Positions 52,372 to 61,514 of a stretch of DNA of 64,000 nucleotides are shown piece by piece (positions within the stretch are counted from its first letter, which is position 1; every line of letters begins with the position of its first letter). Source of the stretch: Novosphingobium profundi (GTDB taxonomy: Bacteria; Pseudomonadota; Alphaproteobacteria; Sphingomonadales; Sphingomonadaceae); contig NZ_JAIVLF010000008.1 of the NCBI RefSeq assembly GCF_020524485.1, positions 58,518 through 122,517 of the forward strand, given 5' to 3'. The notes below the pieces were generated by a model that saw only the letters and a program-made list of their open reading frames with translations, did not search any database and had not been told where the DNA came from. Both the position numbers and the translations under genes were made by a program.

Positions 52372-53328
52372 ATGATTTCTTGCGACAATGGATTTCAGGA
52401 AGCCCTGGGGCTTGTGAGCGATGCCTCGGCAAGTGCGACGCGATTCTGTGCTGCCACGGGTTATATCGAAGTATTTCAGGGCACTGCCTCACCACAGGTC
52501 CTGCAATTCCTGGGGGTGGGCTCAGCCATTTCGGGCCGTGAAGTGCTCGTCCGACACCCGGATTCGGAGCGGGGAGCCGTGCGCTTTCTGTCTCTGGATG
52601 GCCCTCCGCTTCCTCTTGATCGTGAGGGAGCGCAAGCTTGGGACCACGGCGGAATTTTCGACGTCAACATACGCGCCTTCGATGATCTCGATGCCGTGCA
52701 CGCGGCCTTTGGAGCGCAGGGCTTTCATTGTCCGGCCCCGGTCACGGACTGGGACTTCGGTTCCCTGGCGGTTCGCGAAGTGGTTGAGCCGGATGCGGAC
52801 GGGATCTGTGTTGCAGCCATGCAAAGAGTGTATCCGCCGCTCGAAGGTTATGCCGGTATTGGCGGGGCAACGTCCTGGATCTTCAATTCTACGCAAATCG
52901 TCCCTGATTTCGAGGCGGCCCGGCATCTCTTCGTCGATGCACTGGGATGGTTGCCGGTTCAGGAAACGCAAGGGTATGCCGCCGCACAGGACGGCGCGAA
53001 CTGTATGGGCTTTCCGCCGGGTCTGGCGCCGAAGATCCCGATGAAGATCGGCATCTATCATCCCCATGGGCGCATGGAGGGCTCGGTCGAGGTGATCGCG
53101 TTCGACTGCGGTGGGCGCGATTTTCGTGGGGTACCCCGGCCCGGAAGAGGCTGGGCGGGGCTGCGCTTTGCGGTCACGGATGTCGATGTGATTGCGGCCC
53201 GCATGGCGGGGGAAGGCTGTACGCTTTCGCAGCCCGTATCGCTTGAGTGGCGGCCCCATGGGCCGATGCGCGCTCTTGCATGCATGACCCCATGGGGCGC
53301 CCGCTTCGAATTCTTCCAGGCGGCCTGA
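52372..53328 (+). CDS. VOC (glyoxalase/bleomycin-resistance fold) protein, two modules
   Basis: Protein of 318 residues made of two VOC-type halves. The first includes DHGGIFDVNIRAFDDLDAVHAAF, the second SWIFNSTQIVPDFEAARHLFVDALGWLPV and WGARFEFFQ. The first half is weakly conserved. The family covers extradiol dioxygenases, glyoxalases, isomerases and binding proteins, so the reaction is open; a full dioxygenase metal triad is not evident. The start is uncertain: ATG 52372 has a poor ribosome site, and GTG 52414 is an alternative. Confidence 0.75.
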   Translation: MISCDNGFQEALGLVSDASASATRFCAATGYIEVFQGTASPQVLQFLGVGSAISGREVLVRHPDSERGAVRFLSLDGPPLPLDREGAQAWDHGGIFDVNIRAFDDLDAVHAAFGAQGFHCPAPVTDWDFGSLAVREVVEPDADGICVAAMQRVYPPLEGYAGIGGATSWIFNSTQIVPDFEAARHLFVDALGWLPVQETQGYAAAQDGANCMGFPPGLAPKIPMKIGIYHPHGRMEGSVEVIAFDCGGRDFRGVPRPGRGWAGLRFAVTDVDVIAARMAGEGCTLSQPVSLEWRPHGPMRALACMTPWGARFEFFQAA

Positions 53329-53361
53329 GCGCGTTTCGCCGAGGCCGCCTGGAGACACTGA

Positions 53362-54000
53362 TCAGGCCGACTTCAGGCCTTCGAGATAGGCAATGGTTTC
53401 CGCTTCGCTGACGACGTCGGCGTACTTCGCGTTCATGTCGAAGAGGTTGGCATCGTGGGGCCCCGCGTGGCGGTCGCCGCAGGCTTCGGCGACGACGGCC
53501 GTGCGGAAGCCATGGCTCATCGAATCGACGCAGCTCGCACGCACGCAGCCCGACGTCGTCAGGCCGGTGAGGATCACGCTGTCGCATCCGGCGGCCGTCA
53601 GGGTCGAGGCGAGCGAAGTCCCGAAGAACGCGCTCGGGTATTGCTTGGAGACGATCAGTTCGTCCTCGAAGGGTTCCAGGCCCGGCCCCCAGGCGCCCAT
53701 CGGGTTGCCTTGCGTGAAGTTCTGGAGCGGCATCGCCTTTTCGAAGAAGCGCCCGCCGTTGAAGCCCGAGGGGTGGTAGACGACGTTCGTGAGAATGACC
53801 GGGATGCCAGCCTCACGCGCGGCGGCACGCACGCGCAGCGCCGAGGCAATCGCATCCTCGACTTCGGAGTAGAGCATGTTGCTCGGCTCGAAGTAGGCCT
53901 GGCAGAAGTCGATCAGGAGAAGCGCGGGGCGCGTCCCGAAGCCGACCTTGTTGTCGTAGGCCTTCTTGTAGTTGGCGAGGAGGTCTTCTTCGCTGCTCAT
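53362..54000 (-). CDS. Isochorismatase-fold amidohydrolase
   Basis: Cysteine hydrolase of 212 residues with the family triad Asp31 (LLLIDFCQAY), Lys119 (IVSKQYPSAF) and Cys152 (TTSGCVRASCVDSMSHGFR). The segment around the Cys is typical of N-carbamoylsarcosine amidohydrolase and related amidases, rather than of isochorismatase itself. It is likely to hydrolyse an amide, carbamoyl or imide bond. Its start is preceded by a 126-base gap from the hydrolase upstream on the same strand, so the two may share the promoter near 55.2 kb. Confidence 0.86.
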   Translation of the reverse strand: MSSEEDLLANYKKAYDNKVGFGTRPALLLIDFCQAYFEPSNMLYSEVEDAIASALRVRAAAREAGIPVILTNVVYHPSGFNGGRFFEKAMPLQNFTQGNPMGAWGPGLEPFEDELIVSKQYPSAFFGTSLASTLTAAGCDSVILTGLTTSGCVRASCVDSMSHGFRTAVVAEACGDRHAGPHDANLFDMNAKYADVVSEAETIAYLEGLKSA

Positions 54001-54126
54001 GGGGGCAATCCTTGTTCTGTTCGAGGCGTGGGTGCGGGACCTAGCGAACGATCCGCGCTGGCCTCGTGGGCGTATCGGGAGAAGGCGGGAAGGCAAGCGG
54101 CAAGCGCCTGCGCTTCCGCAGGACGG

Positions 54127-55173
54127 TCAGGGTTGGGGCGCCGCGTCGGGCTCGGCGTCGGTCGCCGTCGGCAGGATCGGGGTTCCAGCCTCGACGTAGG
54201 CGGCGACGAGCTGGGCAAAGCGGTCGGGAACCTCGAGCGGCGGGTAGTGGCCGACATCAGGCATCAGCACCCGCGAGATCTGCGCGTTCTTGAGGTAGCG
54301 CGAGATCGCATCCGCGGCCGATTCCGGGAGTAGCGGATCGGCCGTGCCCCAGATCAGGAGCGTGGGCGTCTTGACCTTGGCCATCTCGATGGCGGCCTGC
54401 TTGCCATCCCCGATGCGGGCGATGAGGCCGACGAGGTGCTTTTCCGGGAAGCGGCGGTAGAAGTCGAAGTATTCCTTCTTCGTCTGCTCGGAAATGCGCG
54501 AACCATCACCGGCGAAGTAGGTCAGGAACAGGTCCCAGAAATCGGGGCCGCGCCAACCGGTTTCCTGCGCCTTGGCGACCGCGTCTAGGAATTCCTGCGA
54601 CATCTTCAGGTGGCTGACGTCGACAGGATCCGACGGTGTGTTCGAAAGGATCAGGCGCTCGACCATGTCGGGGCGGCGCGCGGCCAGGTACATGCCCATG
54701 GTGCCACCGCTGGAGACGCCCACGTAGGTCACCTTGGTGATGCCCAGCTCATCAAGCACCCCGATCGGAATGTCGGTCGGCTGCAGCGTTTCCAGGGATG
54801 TGTCGGTGGGGCCATCAGACAGGCCATAGCTCGGCAGGTCGATGCGCACGATGCGATAGCGGTCCTTGAGGAGCTCGGTCTCGCGGTCATAGGTGCGCAT
54901 CGAGCTTTCCGAGCCATGCACCATCAGGAGGACCGGGGCATCGCGCGGGCCCTCGTCCTTGTAGTGAATGGTGAGGTCGCCGATCTTCACATAGCGGCTT
55001 TGCGCATCGCCATACATCTTGCGCAGTTCCTTGACCTTCAGGAAGGGGTACTTCGAGAGGTCCTTGGGTGCCGAGAGAATTTGTGCGGCGGCAGGCGTTG
55101 CAGCGAGGCCAGCGCCAGCCACCGAGCAGGCGAGCGCGACGAGAAGGGAGAGCTTGCGGGAAATACGCGGCAT
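54127..55173 (-). CDS. Exported alpha/beta hydrolase
   Basis: Hydrolase of 348 residues with a signal peptide (LVALACSVAGAGLAATPAAA). LLMVHGSESSMRTYD, VGVSSGGTMG, LLIWGTADPLLPES and MPDVGHYPPLE give the full catalytic set. It is of the same subfamily as those at 21.4, 22.4 and 35.7 kb (the pattern P-D-x-G/S-H-x-P near the C-terminus is shared). It diverges from the flavin amine oxidase gene across a palindrome-bearing gap. Confidence 0.86.
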   Translation of the reverse strand: MPRISRKLSLLVALACSVAGAGLAATPAAAQILSAPKDLSKYPFLKVKELRKMYGDAQSRYVKIGDLTIHYKDEGPRDAPVLLMVHGSESSMRTYDRETELLKDRYRIVRIDLPSYGLSDGPTDTSLETLQPTDIPIGVLDELGITKVTYVGVSSGGTMGMYLAARRPDMVERLILSNTPSDPVDVSHLKMSQEFLDAVAKAQETGWRGPDFWDLFLTYFAGDGSRISEQTKKEYFDFYRRFPEKHLVGLIARIGDGKQAAIEMAKVKTPTLLIWGTADPLLPESAADAISRYLKNAQISRVLMPDVGHYPPLEVPDRFAQLVAAYVEAGTPILPTATDAEPDAAPQP

Positions 55174-55261
55174 CGTGGGAGCTTCCTCGGCTTGTCGACG
55201 GGATTTCGTATCCCGGCATGCCTATCGCGGGGGCCTTGCGCAACGCACGATCTCGAAAACT

Positions 55262-55278
55262 TATCCGACAGGTGGTGA
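55262..55278. promoter_or_regulatory. Regulon palindrome site N
   Basis: TATCCG-ACAGG-TGGTGA, identical to site M over 17 bases. It lies in the divergent gap, 89 bases from the hydrolase start and 115 from the amine oxidase start. Confidence 0.55.
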
Positions 55279-55392
55279 GCCAATGGACGTGCTTTCGAGC
55301 CGTGCCCGAGCGCATTAGGAAGGAGTCCATAAGTGACGCCTGCCCGCATCAGCGGCCGGCGCGTCGAGACAGACAAGGAGTATGGGGTTCTC

Positions 55393-56847
55393 ATGGGATT
55401 TGATCGCCGCAAGTTCACGCTGGGGGCCTCGGCCCTGGGCCTTGGCGCCATGACGGGAGCACGGTTCGCACACGCCGCCCCGACCATGAAAGCCTCCGCT
55501 TCGGCCGGACAGCCCGATGTGCTGATCCTGGGCGCGGGTATCTCCGGCCTCCACTCGGCGCATCTCCTTGAGGAAATGGGCATGAAGGTGACCATCCTTG
55601 AAGCGCGCGAGCGCGTGGGCGGCCGCATCCTTACCCTGATGGACCAGCCCGGTTACCCGGAGATGGGCTTCAATTCGATGGCGGCAGGCTATGGCCGCGG
55701 CATCGATGCTGCCCAGCGCGCAGGTGTTGAACTGCAGGAAGTCGGAGCCCGCTATCGTATCGGTCCGCCTTCGCAGGTCTACATCGGCAATACCGCGATG
55801 ACCCGCGAGGAATGGGCCCGTTTCCCGGGCAATCCCTTCCCCGAGCAGTACAAGAGCGTGATGCCGGGCGAACTCGTTGGCATGCTCGTGGCGCAGAACG
55901 GCAGGCTGGAGGACTGGACGCTCTGGAGCGATCCGGCCAACGCCGCGCTCGACGTTTCGCTGCACGAATTCCTCAAGGCTCAGGGCCTTTCGGACGCCGC
56001 GATCCACCTCGCGAACGATCTGGCACCCTACTACGGCGTCAATGCTTATGGCACCTCGTCGCTGATGATGGAATTCAACGACGGCTTCATCAAGACGATG
56101 ATGGCGGCCGGCATGGAATCGCTGGCGGTCAAGGGCGGCAACCAGAAGCTTCCCATTGCGCTCGCCGAGCAGATCAAGGGCGATATCCTGCTGGGCCGCG
56201 AGGTTCTTGGCATCGTGCAGGAAGATGCAGGCACCACCGTCTTCTGCGCCGATGGTTCGCGCTTTACCGCGCCCAAGGTCATCTGCTCGCTGCCGCTTTC
56301 GGCGCTGCGCAACGTCAAGATCGATCCGGCACTCAATGGTGTGCAGGCCGAAGCTGTCGCGCAGCTGGGCTACCAGCCCATCTCGATGGCCTTCATCACC
56401 GCCGAGAGCCCGTTCTGGGAAGAAGACGGCCTGGCGCCTGGCATGTGGACCGATGGTCTCCTCGGCAACGTCATGCCCCAGCGCTACGGCGAGGATCCCA
56501 ACGAGATTACCGGCTTCATCGTCCAGGCCCGCGGCAACCTCGCGCTCTACTGGGATCGCATGGACCCCGAGGCGGTCAAGCAGATGATCGTCAAGCGCAT
56601 CGAGGAACTGCGTCCTGCCGCAAAGGGCAAGGTCAAGGCGCACACCTATTTCTCGTGGGCCAAGGAGCGCTTTAACGGCGGTGATGTCTCGTACCTCGCG
56701 CCGGGCCAGTCGACCTGGGTCAACGACATGGCGCAGCCTGCGGGCAACATGCACTTCTGTGGTGAACACCTCGCCACGAGCGCGCGCGGCCTTGAAGGAG
56801 CGATGGAAAGTGCCGAAAGGGCGGTGCTCGAAGTTCTCGGAGTCTGA
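55393..56847 (+). CDS. Tat-exported flavin amine oxidase family protein
   Basis: FAD oxidoreductase of 484 residues. A twin-arginine signal (DRRKFTLGASALGLGAM) is followed by VLILGAGISGLHSAHLLEEMG (FAD binding) and ARERVGGRILTLMDQ. The C-terminal substrate/FAD region is MHFCGEHLATSARGLEGAMESAERA. These fit the monoamine-oxidase / L-amino-acid-oxidase fold. Export through Tat suggests it carries its FAD into the periplasm, where the cytochrome c could be an electron acceptor (inference). The start ATG follows AAGGAG; a longer GTG start at 55333 is possible. Confidence 0.86.
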   Translation: MGFDRRKFTLGASALGLGAMTGARFAHAAPTMKASASAGQPDVLILGAGISGLHSAHLLEEMGMKVTILEARERVGGRILTLMDQPGYPEMGFNSMAAGYGRGIDAAQRAGVELQEVGARYRIGPPSQVYIGNTAMTREEWARFPGNPFPEQYKSVMPGELVGMLVAQNGRLEDWTLWSDPANAALDVSLHEFLKAQGLSDAAIHLANDLAPYYGVNAYGTSSLMMEFNDGFIKTMMAAGMESLAVKGGNQKLPIALAEQIKGDILLGREVLGIVQEDAGTTVFCADGSRFTAPKVICSLPLSALRNVKIDPALNGVQAEAVAQLGYQPISMAFITAESPFWEEDGLAPGMWTDGLLGNVMPQRYGEDPNEITGFIVQARGNLALYWDRMDPEAVKQMIVKRIEELRPAAKGKVKAHTYFSWAKERFNGGDVSYLAPGQSTWVNDMAQPAGNMHFCGEHLATSARGLEGAMESAERAVLEVLGV

Positions 56848-56865
56848 CCGGCAGGCGATCACGCC

Positions 56866-56882
56866 TATCCGTAAGTCGGACA
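56866..56882. promoter_or_regulatory. Regulon palindrome site O
   Basis: TATCCG-TAAGT-CGGACA, a full consensus match. It lies 19 bases after the amine oxidase stop and 78 bases before the deacetylase start. Confidence 0.72.
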
Positions 56883-56959
56883 TTCGTTCGGAAAGAGTGG
56901 GGGAGGGGCCCTGAAATATGGTCCCTGTCCCTCAACACGTTGCAAGTGAGATTAGCCCC

Positions 56960-57877
56960 ATGGAATATGATTACGTCCCCCTTCCGCAGCGCAAGCCACT
57001 CAAGTGGCCCAACGGCGCGCGCGTGGCCCTGATCCTGACGTTCAATCTGGAAACCTGGGATCTCACCAAGGACACCGACAAGCCGTATTACGCGGGTGGC
57101 CCGGCGATCCTTCCCGACATCCTGCCGGGCAACACGCCCGACTTCCCCAACTTCTCCTGGCGTGAATACGGCCAGCGCGTCGGCATCTGGCGCCTGTTCG
57201 ACCTGTTCGACGAACTGGGCGTTCCGGCCAGCTGCACCACCAACGCGGTCACCTTCGAGCGCCGCAAGGCGATGACCGACGCCGTCCTCGAGCGTGGCTG
57301 GGAACTCCTCACCCACAACTGGGAGCAGGGCGAGCTTCTCACCAACTTCGCCCACGATCCCGAGACCGAGCGTGATATCATCATGCGCAGCCTCGCCCAG
57401 TTCGAGAAGTACACCGGCCGCAAGTCCAAGGGCTGGCTGTCCTCCTCGCTGCGCGGCACGCTGCAGACCGCCGACATCCTCGCCGAGCAGGGCTGCACCT
57501 TCTACTGCGACATCATGAACGATGATCAGCCCTACCTGCTGCGCACGCCCAACGGTCCGATCGTCTCGGTTCCCTACTCGAACGAGATCAACGACTTCAC
57601 CTTCATCACGCGCAAGAACTTCACCACCGACCAGTACCGCGATGCGCTCATCGAGGAACTCGACGTGCTCTACGCCGAAGGTGAGAAGACCGGCCGCATC
57701 ATGAACCTGGGCCTGCACCCGCACGTCTCGGGCCGCGCCCACCGCGTGCGCGCGCTGCGCGAATTCATCGAGCACGCCAAGTCGCTTCCGGGCGTCTGGT
57801 GGGCCACCCGTGAGGAAATCGCCGCGTGGTACCTCGAAAATCACGAGAGCCACATCCCCGGCCAGCTGGAAGGGTAA
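56960..57877 (+). CDS. Polysaccharide-deacetylase-fold hydrolase (PuuE-like)
   Basis: NodB-fold enzyme of 305 residues, no signal peptide. Visible family positions are LILTFNLETWD, CTTNAVTFERRKAM, WELLTHNWEQGELL and LGLHPHVSGRAHRVRALREF. The last block is typical of the cytoplasmic PuuE/allantoinase-like branch rather than of chitin deacetylases. That branch opens cyclic amides such as allantoin, so a C-N or amide substrate is plausible (inference). The start could also be the ATG at 56918. First gene of a three-gene operon with a hydroxylase and an aldehyde dehydrogenase. Confidence 0.84.
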   Translation: MEYDYVPLPQRKPLKWPNGARVALILTFNLETWDLTKDTDKPYYAGGPAILPDILPGNTPDFPNFSWREYGQRVGIWRLFDLFDELGVPASCTTNAVTFERRKAMTDAVLERGWELLTHNWEQGELLTNFAHDPETERDIIMRSLAQFEKYTGRKSKGWLSSSLRGTLQTADILAEQGCTFYCDIMNDDQPYLLRTPNGPIVSVPYSNEINDFTFITRKNFTTDQYRDALIEELDVLYAEGEKTGRIMNLGLHPHVSGRAHRVRALREFIEHAKSLPGVWWATREEIAAWYLENHESHIPGQLEG

Positions 57878-57885
57878 GAAGACCC

Positions 57886-59037
57886 ATGAGCCGTCCTGAG
57901 AAGATCCTGATTGTCGGCGGTGGTATCGCCGGCATGACCGCGGCCGCCGCGATTGCCCAGCAGGGCTTTGCGGTGACCCTGCTCGAAAGCGCGCCCGAGT
58001 TCGGTGAAATCGGCGCGGGCGTCACGCTTTCGCCCAACGCCATGAAGGGCCTCGATTTCATCGGGGCTTGCGAGGCAGCGACCAAGGCCGGTGTCGAGCC
58101 GGCCCGCCAGCGCATCCAGCACTGGGAAGACGGGCGCACGCTCGTCGAGAAGGACCGCACCGGCCAGATGGACAAGTACGGCGCGCCGTACCTCACCATC
58201 CATCGTGCCGACCTGCACGAGGTCCTGACCGAAGCGGCCCGCACGTCGGGCGTGGACCTGCGCTGCGGCGCGCCCGTCGTCTCGAGCGAAGGCACCACGG
58301 TCACGCTTGCCGACGGTTCGACCGTCAGCGGTGACCTGCTCATCGGCGCGGACGGTGTGAAGTCGGTCATCCGCGAGCGCTTCGATCCCAAGGAGCCGCA
58401 CTTCACCGGCCACGTCGCGTGGCGCACGTTGGTGCCCGTGACCGAGGACATCAAGGATCTCTCGGACTTCCCGGGCATCATCATCGGTCCGGGCGCGATG
58501 ATCACGCGTTATAACATCCGCAACTACGAGGCGATGAACCTCGTGTTCTTCGCCCGCCAGGAAGGCTGGACCGACGATGGCTGGACGACGCCGGTCGACC
58601 CCGAAGAAATCCGCAAGGTCTACCAGGGCTGGTGCGGCGACGCGCAGCGCCTGATCGATGCGGCCTGCCAGCAGCCGATGTACAAGTGGGCGCTCAACGC
58701 GCGCACCGCGCTCGACAGCTGGATCATCGACGACAACGTCACCCTGATCGGCGATGCGGCCCACGCCATGACGCCGTTCCTCGGCCACGGCGCGGCGTGC
58801 GGCATCGAGGATGCGGTTGTTCTCGCCCGCGCGCTCAAGGCTTCGGACACCATTGCCGAGGGCCTCAAGCGCTACCAGGATGCGCGCCATGAACGCGCAA
58901 CCTTCATCCAGGGTGAATCGAACAACAACGCCGACCGCATGCAGGGCCAGGACACTTCGCTGTTCGGTCTTGGCGAGATGAAGGACGAGGAATCGCTCGG
59001 CCTGTTCGAGTACGATCCGCGCACGGTGGAGGTCTGA
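57886..59037 (+). CDS. FAD-dependent hydroxylase (salicylate-hydroxylase-like)
   Basis: Class A flavoprotein monooxygenase of 383 residues. VGGGIAGMTAAAAIAQQGFAV binds FAD, LLIGADGVKSVIRERF is the DG motif and TLIGDAAHAMTPFLGHGAACGIEDA the GD motif. It resembles salicylate and 3-hydroxybenzoate 6-hydroxylases and FAD-dependent urate hydroxylase (HpxO). AAGAAG precedes the ATG 8 bases after the deacetylase stop. Its stop overlaps the aldehyde dehydrogenase start (ATGA). Confidence 0.88.
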   Translation: MSRPEKILIVGGGIAGMTAAAAIAQQGFAVTLLESAPEFGEIGAGVTLSPNAMKGLDFIGACEAATKAGVEPARQRIQHWEDGRTLVEKDRTGQMDKYGAPYLTIHRADLHEVLTEAARTSGVDLRCGAPVVSSEGTTVTLADGSTVSGDLLIGADGVKSVIRERFDPKEPHFTGHVAWRTLVPVTEDIKDLSDFPGIIIGPGAMITRYNIRNYEAMNLVFFARQEGWTDDGWTTPVDPEEIRKVYQGWCGDAQRLIDAACQQPMYKWALNARTALDSWIIDDNVTLIGDAAHAMTPFLGHGAACGIEDAVVLARALKASDTIAEGLKRYQDARHERATFIQGESNNNADRMQGQDTSLFGLGEMKDEESLGLFEYDPRTVEV

Positions 59038-60542
59038 TGACCCAGGCAACCCGTTTCGACGGTCACGCCATTGCGCCCGAGACCGAGGCTTTCCTCGGCC
59101 AGACCCACAAGCTGCTGATCGGCGGCGAGTGGGTCGAGGGCAGCGGTGAGATGGAGACGCTGGACCCGGCCACGGGCCTGGCGCTCACTACCTTCCAGAC
59201 CGGCGGCAAGGCCGAGGTCGACAAGGCGGTTGCCGCCGCGCGCAAGGCGTTCGATGGCAGCTGGGGTCGCATGACGGTCGCCGCGCGCACCGCGATCCTG
59301 CACAAGCTGGCCCGGATCATGGAGGAGAACGCGACGCTCCTTACCGAGCTCGACATTCTCGACAACGGCATGCCGCGCTTCATCGCCGGGCTCACCACCT
59401 CGAACGTGGTCGAGATGATCGACTACTACGCCGGCGCCATCATGCGGATCGAGGGCACGACCATCGCCCCGCCGCGCCACATCGCCGACGAAACCGAGGC
59501 GCTGACCTACACCCTGCGCGAACCTGTCGGCGTGGCCGGTCAGATTGTGCCGTGGAACGTGCCGCTCTCGACCGCGATCCTCAAGATGGCACCCGCGCTC
59601 GCCGCAGGCTGCACGGTCGTGGTCAAGCCTTCGGAAATGACGCCGCTTTCGGTCCTGGCGCTTGGCCAGATGATCTGCGATGCGGGCTTCCCCGAAGGCG
59701 TGGTCAACATCGTCAACGGCCTTGGCCAGGACGCGGGCGCGGCCTTGTCGGAGCATCCGGGCGTCGACAAGATCTCGTTCACTGGTTCGACCGCGACCGG
59801 CAAGCGGATCATCGCGGCCTCGATGGGCAACCTCAAGCGGGTGAGCCTGGAACTGGGCGGCAAGAGCCCGGTCATGGTCATGCCCGACGCCGACCTCGAC
59901 CTGGCCATTCCCGGCGTCTCGATGGCGACCTTCTTCCTGCAGGGCCAGAACTGCATGGCCGGCACGCGCATCTTCGTGCACGAGAGCATCCACGACCAGT
60001 TGGTCGAGGGGCTGGCCGGTTTCGCGAACTCCATGACGCTGGGCCACGGCCTCGACATGGGCTCGATGCAGGGGCCGATGATCTCCGACGCGCATAGCGC
60101 CAAGGTCATGGGCTACATCGAGGGCGCGAAGGCGGCGGGTGCCACGCTCGTGGCGGGCGGCGAGAAGCTTGACCGTCCGGGCAACTTCATCCGCCCCACG
60201 ATCTTCACCGACTGCACGCCTGACATGGCCGTGACACGCGAGGAGATCTTCGGCCCGGTGATGGCGATCCAGAAGGTGGCGACCACCGATCTCGACGAGC
60301 TGGCCGCACTTGCCAACGACACGCCCTATGGCCTGTCGGGCAGCGTGTGGACGAAGGATCTCTCGACCGCGCACCGCCTGGTCAAGCGCATCCGTTCGGG
60401 CCACGTCTCGATCAACTGCCACGGCGCCGTGGGCACCAACATCCCCTTCGGCGGTTACGGCGAATCCGGGTGGGGCCGCGAGTTCGGCAACGAAGGCCTC
60501 GACGCCTACCTTGAGACCAAGGCAGTCACCGCGCGCCTCTAA
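59037..60542 (+). CDS. NAD(P)-dependent aldehyde dehydrogenase
   Basis: Aldehyde dehydrogenase of 501 residues. Catalytic Glu272 lies in LELGGKSP and catalytic Cys306 in GQNCMAGTR; FTGSTATGKRI and EEIFGPVMAIQ are the cofactor and structural motifs. The length fits the classical ALDH superfamily. It probably oxidises an aldehyde produced by the preceding hydroxylase or by the alcohol dehydrogenase encoded at 61.6 kb. It ends at a strong terminator facing iclR. Confidence 0.92.
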   Translation: MTQATRFDGHAIAPETEAFLGQTHKLLIGGEWVEGSGEMETLDPATGLALTTFQTGGKAEVDKAVAAARKAFDGSWGRMTVAARTAILHKLARIMEENATLLTELDILDNGMPRFIAGLTTSNVVEMIDYYAGAIMRIEGTTIAPPRHIADETEALTYTLREPVGVAGQIVPWNVPLSTAILKMAPALAAGCTVVVKPSEMTPLSVLALGQMICDAGFPEGVVNIVNGLGQDAGAALSEHPGVDKISFTGSTATGKRIIAASMGNLKRVSLELGGKSPVMVMPDADLDLAIPGVSMATFFLQGQNCMAGTRIFVHESIHDQLVEGLAGFANSMTLGHGLDMGSMQGPMISDAHSAKVMGYIEGAKAAGATLVAGGEKLDRPGNFIRPTIFTDCTPDMAVTREEIFGPVMAIQKVATTDLDELAALANDTPYGLSGSVWTKDLSTAHRLVKRIRSGHVSINCHGAVGTNIPFGGYGESGWGREFGNEGLDAYLETKAVTARL

Positions 60543-60570
60543 GGGGCTTGGCCGATTGGGCGAACCCAAC

Positions 60571-60614
60571 AAGAAAGGGCCGGGAAAGCGATCTGCTTTC
60601 CCGGCCCTTTTTCT
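60571..60614. terminator. Bidirectional terminator between aldehyde dehydrogenase and iclR-type gene
   Basis: Arms GGGCCGGGAAAGC / GCTTTCCCGGCCC with a 5-base loop, A-rich on the left and T5 on the right. It serves both convergent genes. Confidence 0.88.
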
Positions 60615-60640
60615 ATCCGATCAAAGGAGAAGGGGTGACC

Positions 60641-61435
60641 TCAGGCGTTGCCGCCCGGAACGGGGTTGGAGAGGTCGTGGCTGATCGCCTGCGCGGTACC
60701 CTTGAGGTCGTCGAGGTAGAGTTCGAGGGCCTGCGAAAGGCGCATGGCGGCCACGAAGAAGACCATGGTCAGCGCCGCCTCGTAGTGACCGTTGCGGAAG
60801 ATCGGCACCGATACCGACGAGGTCTTACCCGGCGTCAGGTTGAAGTGGTTGCGCCCCTGAACCGCATAGCCTTCGGCCCGGATGCGCTCGACATCGAGAC
60901 TGACTTCGGCCGTGGCGAGGTAGTTGAGGTCGATGTCCTGCGAGACGCGCATGAAGCGCAGGATCATCTCGCGCTCTTCGTCGGGCGCGTAGGCCATCGA
61001 CACTTTGCCGGACGCACTATCCAGGATCGGCAGCGTGAAGCCGGGGTAGTAGTGCTCGAAGGTGAGTGACGAGTTCGAGTGCGTGCTGTCGCGCAGCATC
61101 ATCTCGCGGCCCACGCGGATGGCGATCGAGACCGGCCAGCCAATGCGCTTGGTCAGCCCGACGATGTGCGGGCGGGCAATACGGACCAACTCGTCGTCGT
61201 GCTGGAAGCCTGTGGCCAGCGTCTGCACCAGAGCGGTCGGGCGATAGCGCTTGCGCGAGGGCTCCTGTTCGATCAGACCTTCATAGAGAAGGGTCTGCAC
61301 GATGCGGCAGGCAGTGGGGTAGGGTACGTCCGCGGCCTTGGCGATTTCCATCATGGAGAGCGAACCATGACGGTTGATCGCCTTCAGCGCCGATATCGAA
61401 CGCGTGATAGAGCGGATGGGGACACCTTTTTCCAA
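60641..61435 (-). CDS. IclR-family transcriptional regulator
   Basis: Regulator of 264 residues. The N-terminal winged helix-turn-helix is SMMEIAKAADVPYPTACRIVQTLLYEGLIEQ. A C-terminal effector-binding domain includes FTLPILDSASGKVSMAYAPDE and SSVSVPIFRNGHYEAALTM. IclR proteins bind palindromes and sense aromatic or small-acid effectors. The start is a TTG preceded by GGGAG. The double palindrome 80-116 bases upstream suggests self-regulation. It is the only DNA-binding regulator seen in the 54-kb catabolic block and so the best candidate for the TRTCCG-N5-CGGAYA regulon (inference). Confidence 0.9.
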   Translation of the reverse strand: MEKGVPIRSITRSISALKAINRHGSLSMMEIAKAADVPYPTACRIVQTLLYEGLIEQEPSRKRYRPTALVQTLATGFQHDDELVRIARPHIVGLTKRIGWPVSIAIRVGREMMLRDSTHSNSSLTFEHYYPGFTLPILDSASGKVSMAYAPDEEREMILRFMRVSQDIDLNYLATAEVSLDVERIRAEGYAVQGRNHFNLTPGKTSSVSVPIFRNGHYEAALTMVFFVAAMRLSQALELYLDDLKGTAQAISHDLSNPVPGGNA

Positions 61436-61514
61436 CGGTCAAACTCCCTGATCGGTTCGTGCGATAACCGGAGAATGACCATTCCATTACAGATGGCCGC
61501 AAAGATCAAGTTTT

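Noticed and set aside
32301..54000. Rut pyrimidine pathway (flavin monooxygenase, isochorismatase-fold enzyme, hydrolase)
   Set aside because: The three members are far apart, the monooxygenase is of the NtaA/DszA type, the amidase resembles carbamoylsarcosine hydrolase, and the RutC, RutE and RutF partners are absent.
60614..60630. Further palindrome-like copy TATCCG-ATCAA-AGGAGA
   Set aside because: The right half is poor and it lies between two convergent gene ends, where an operator is not expected.
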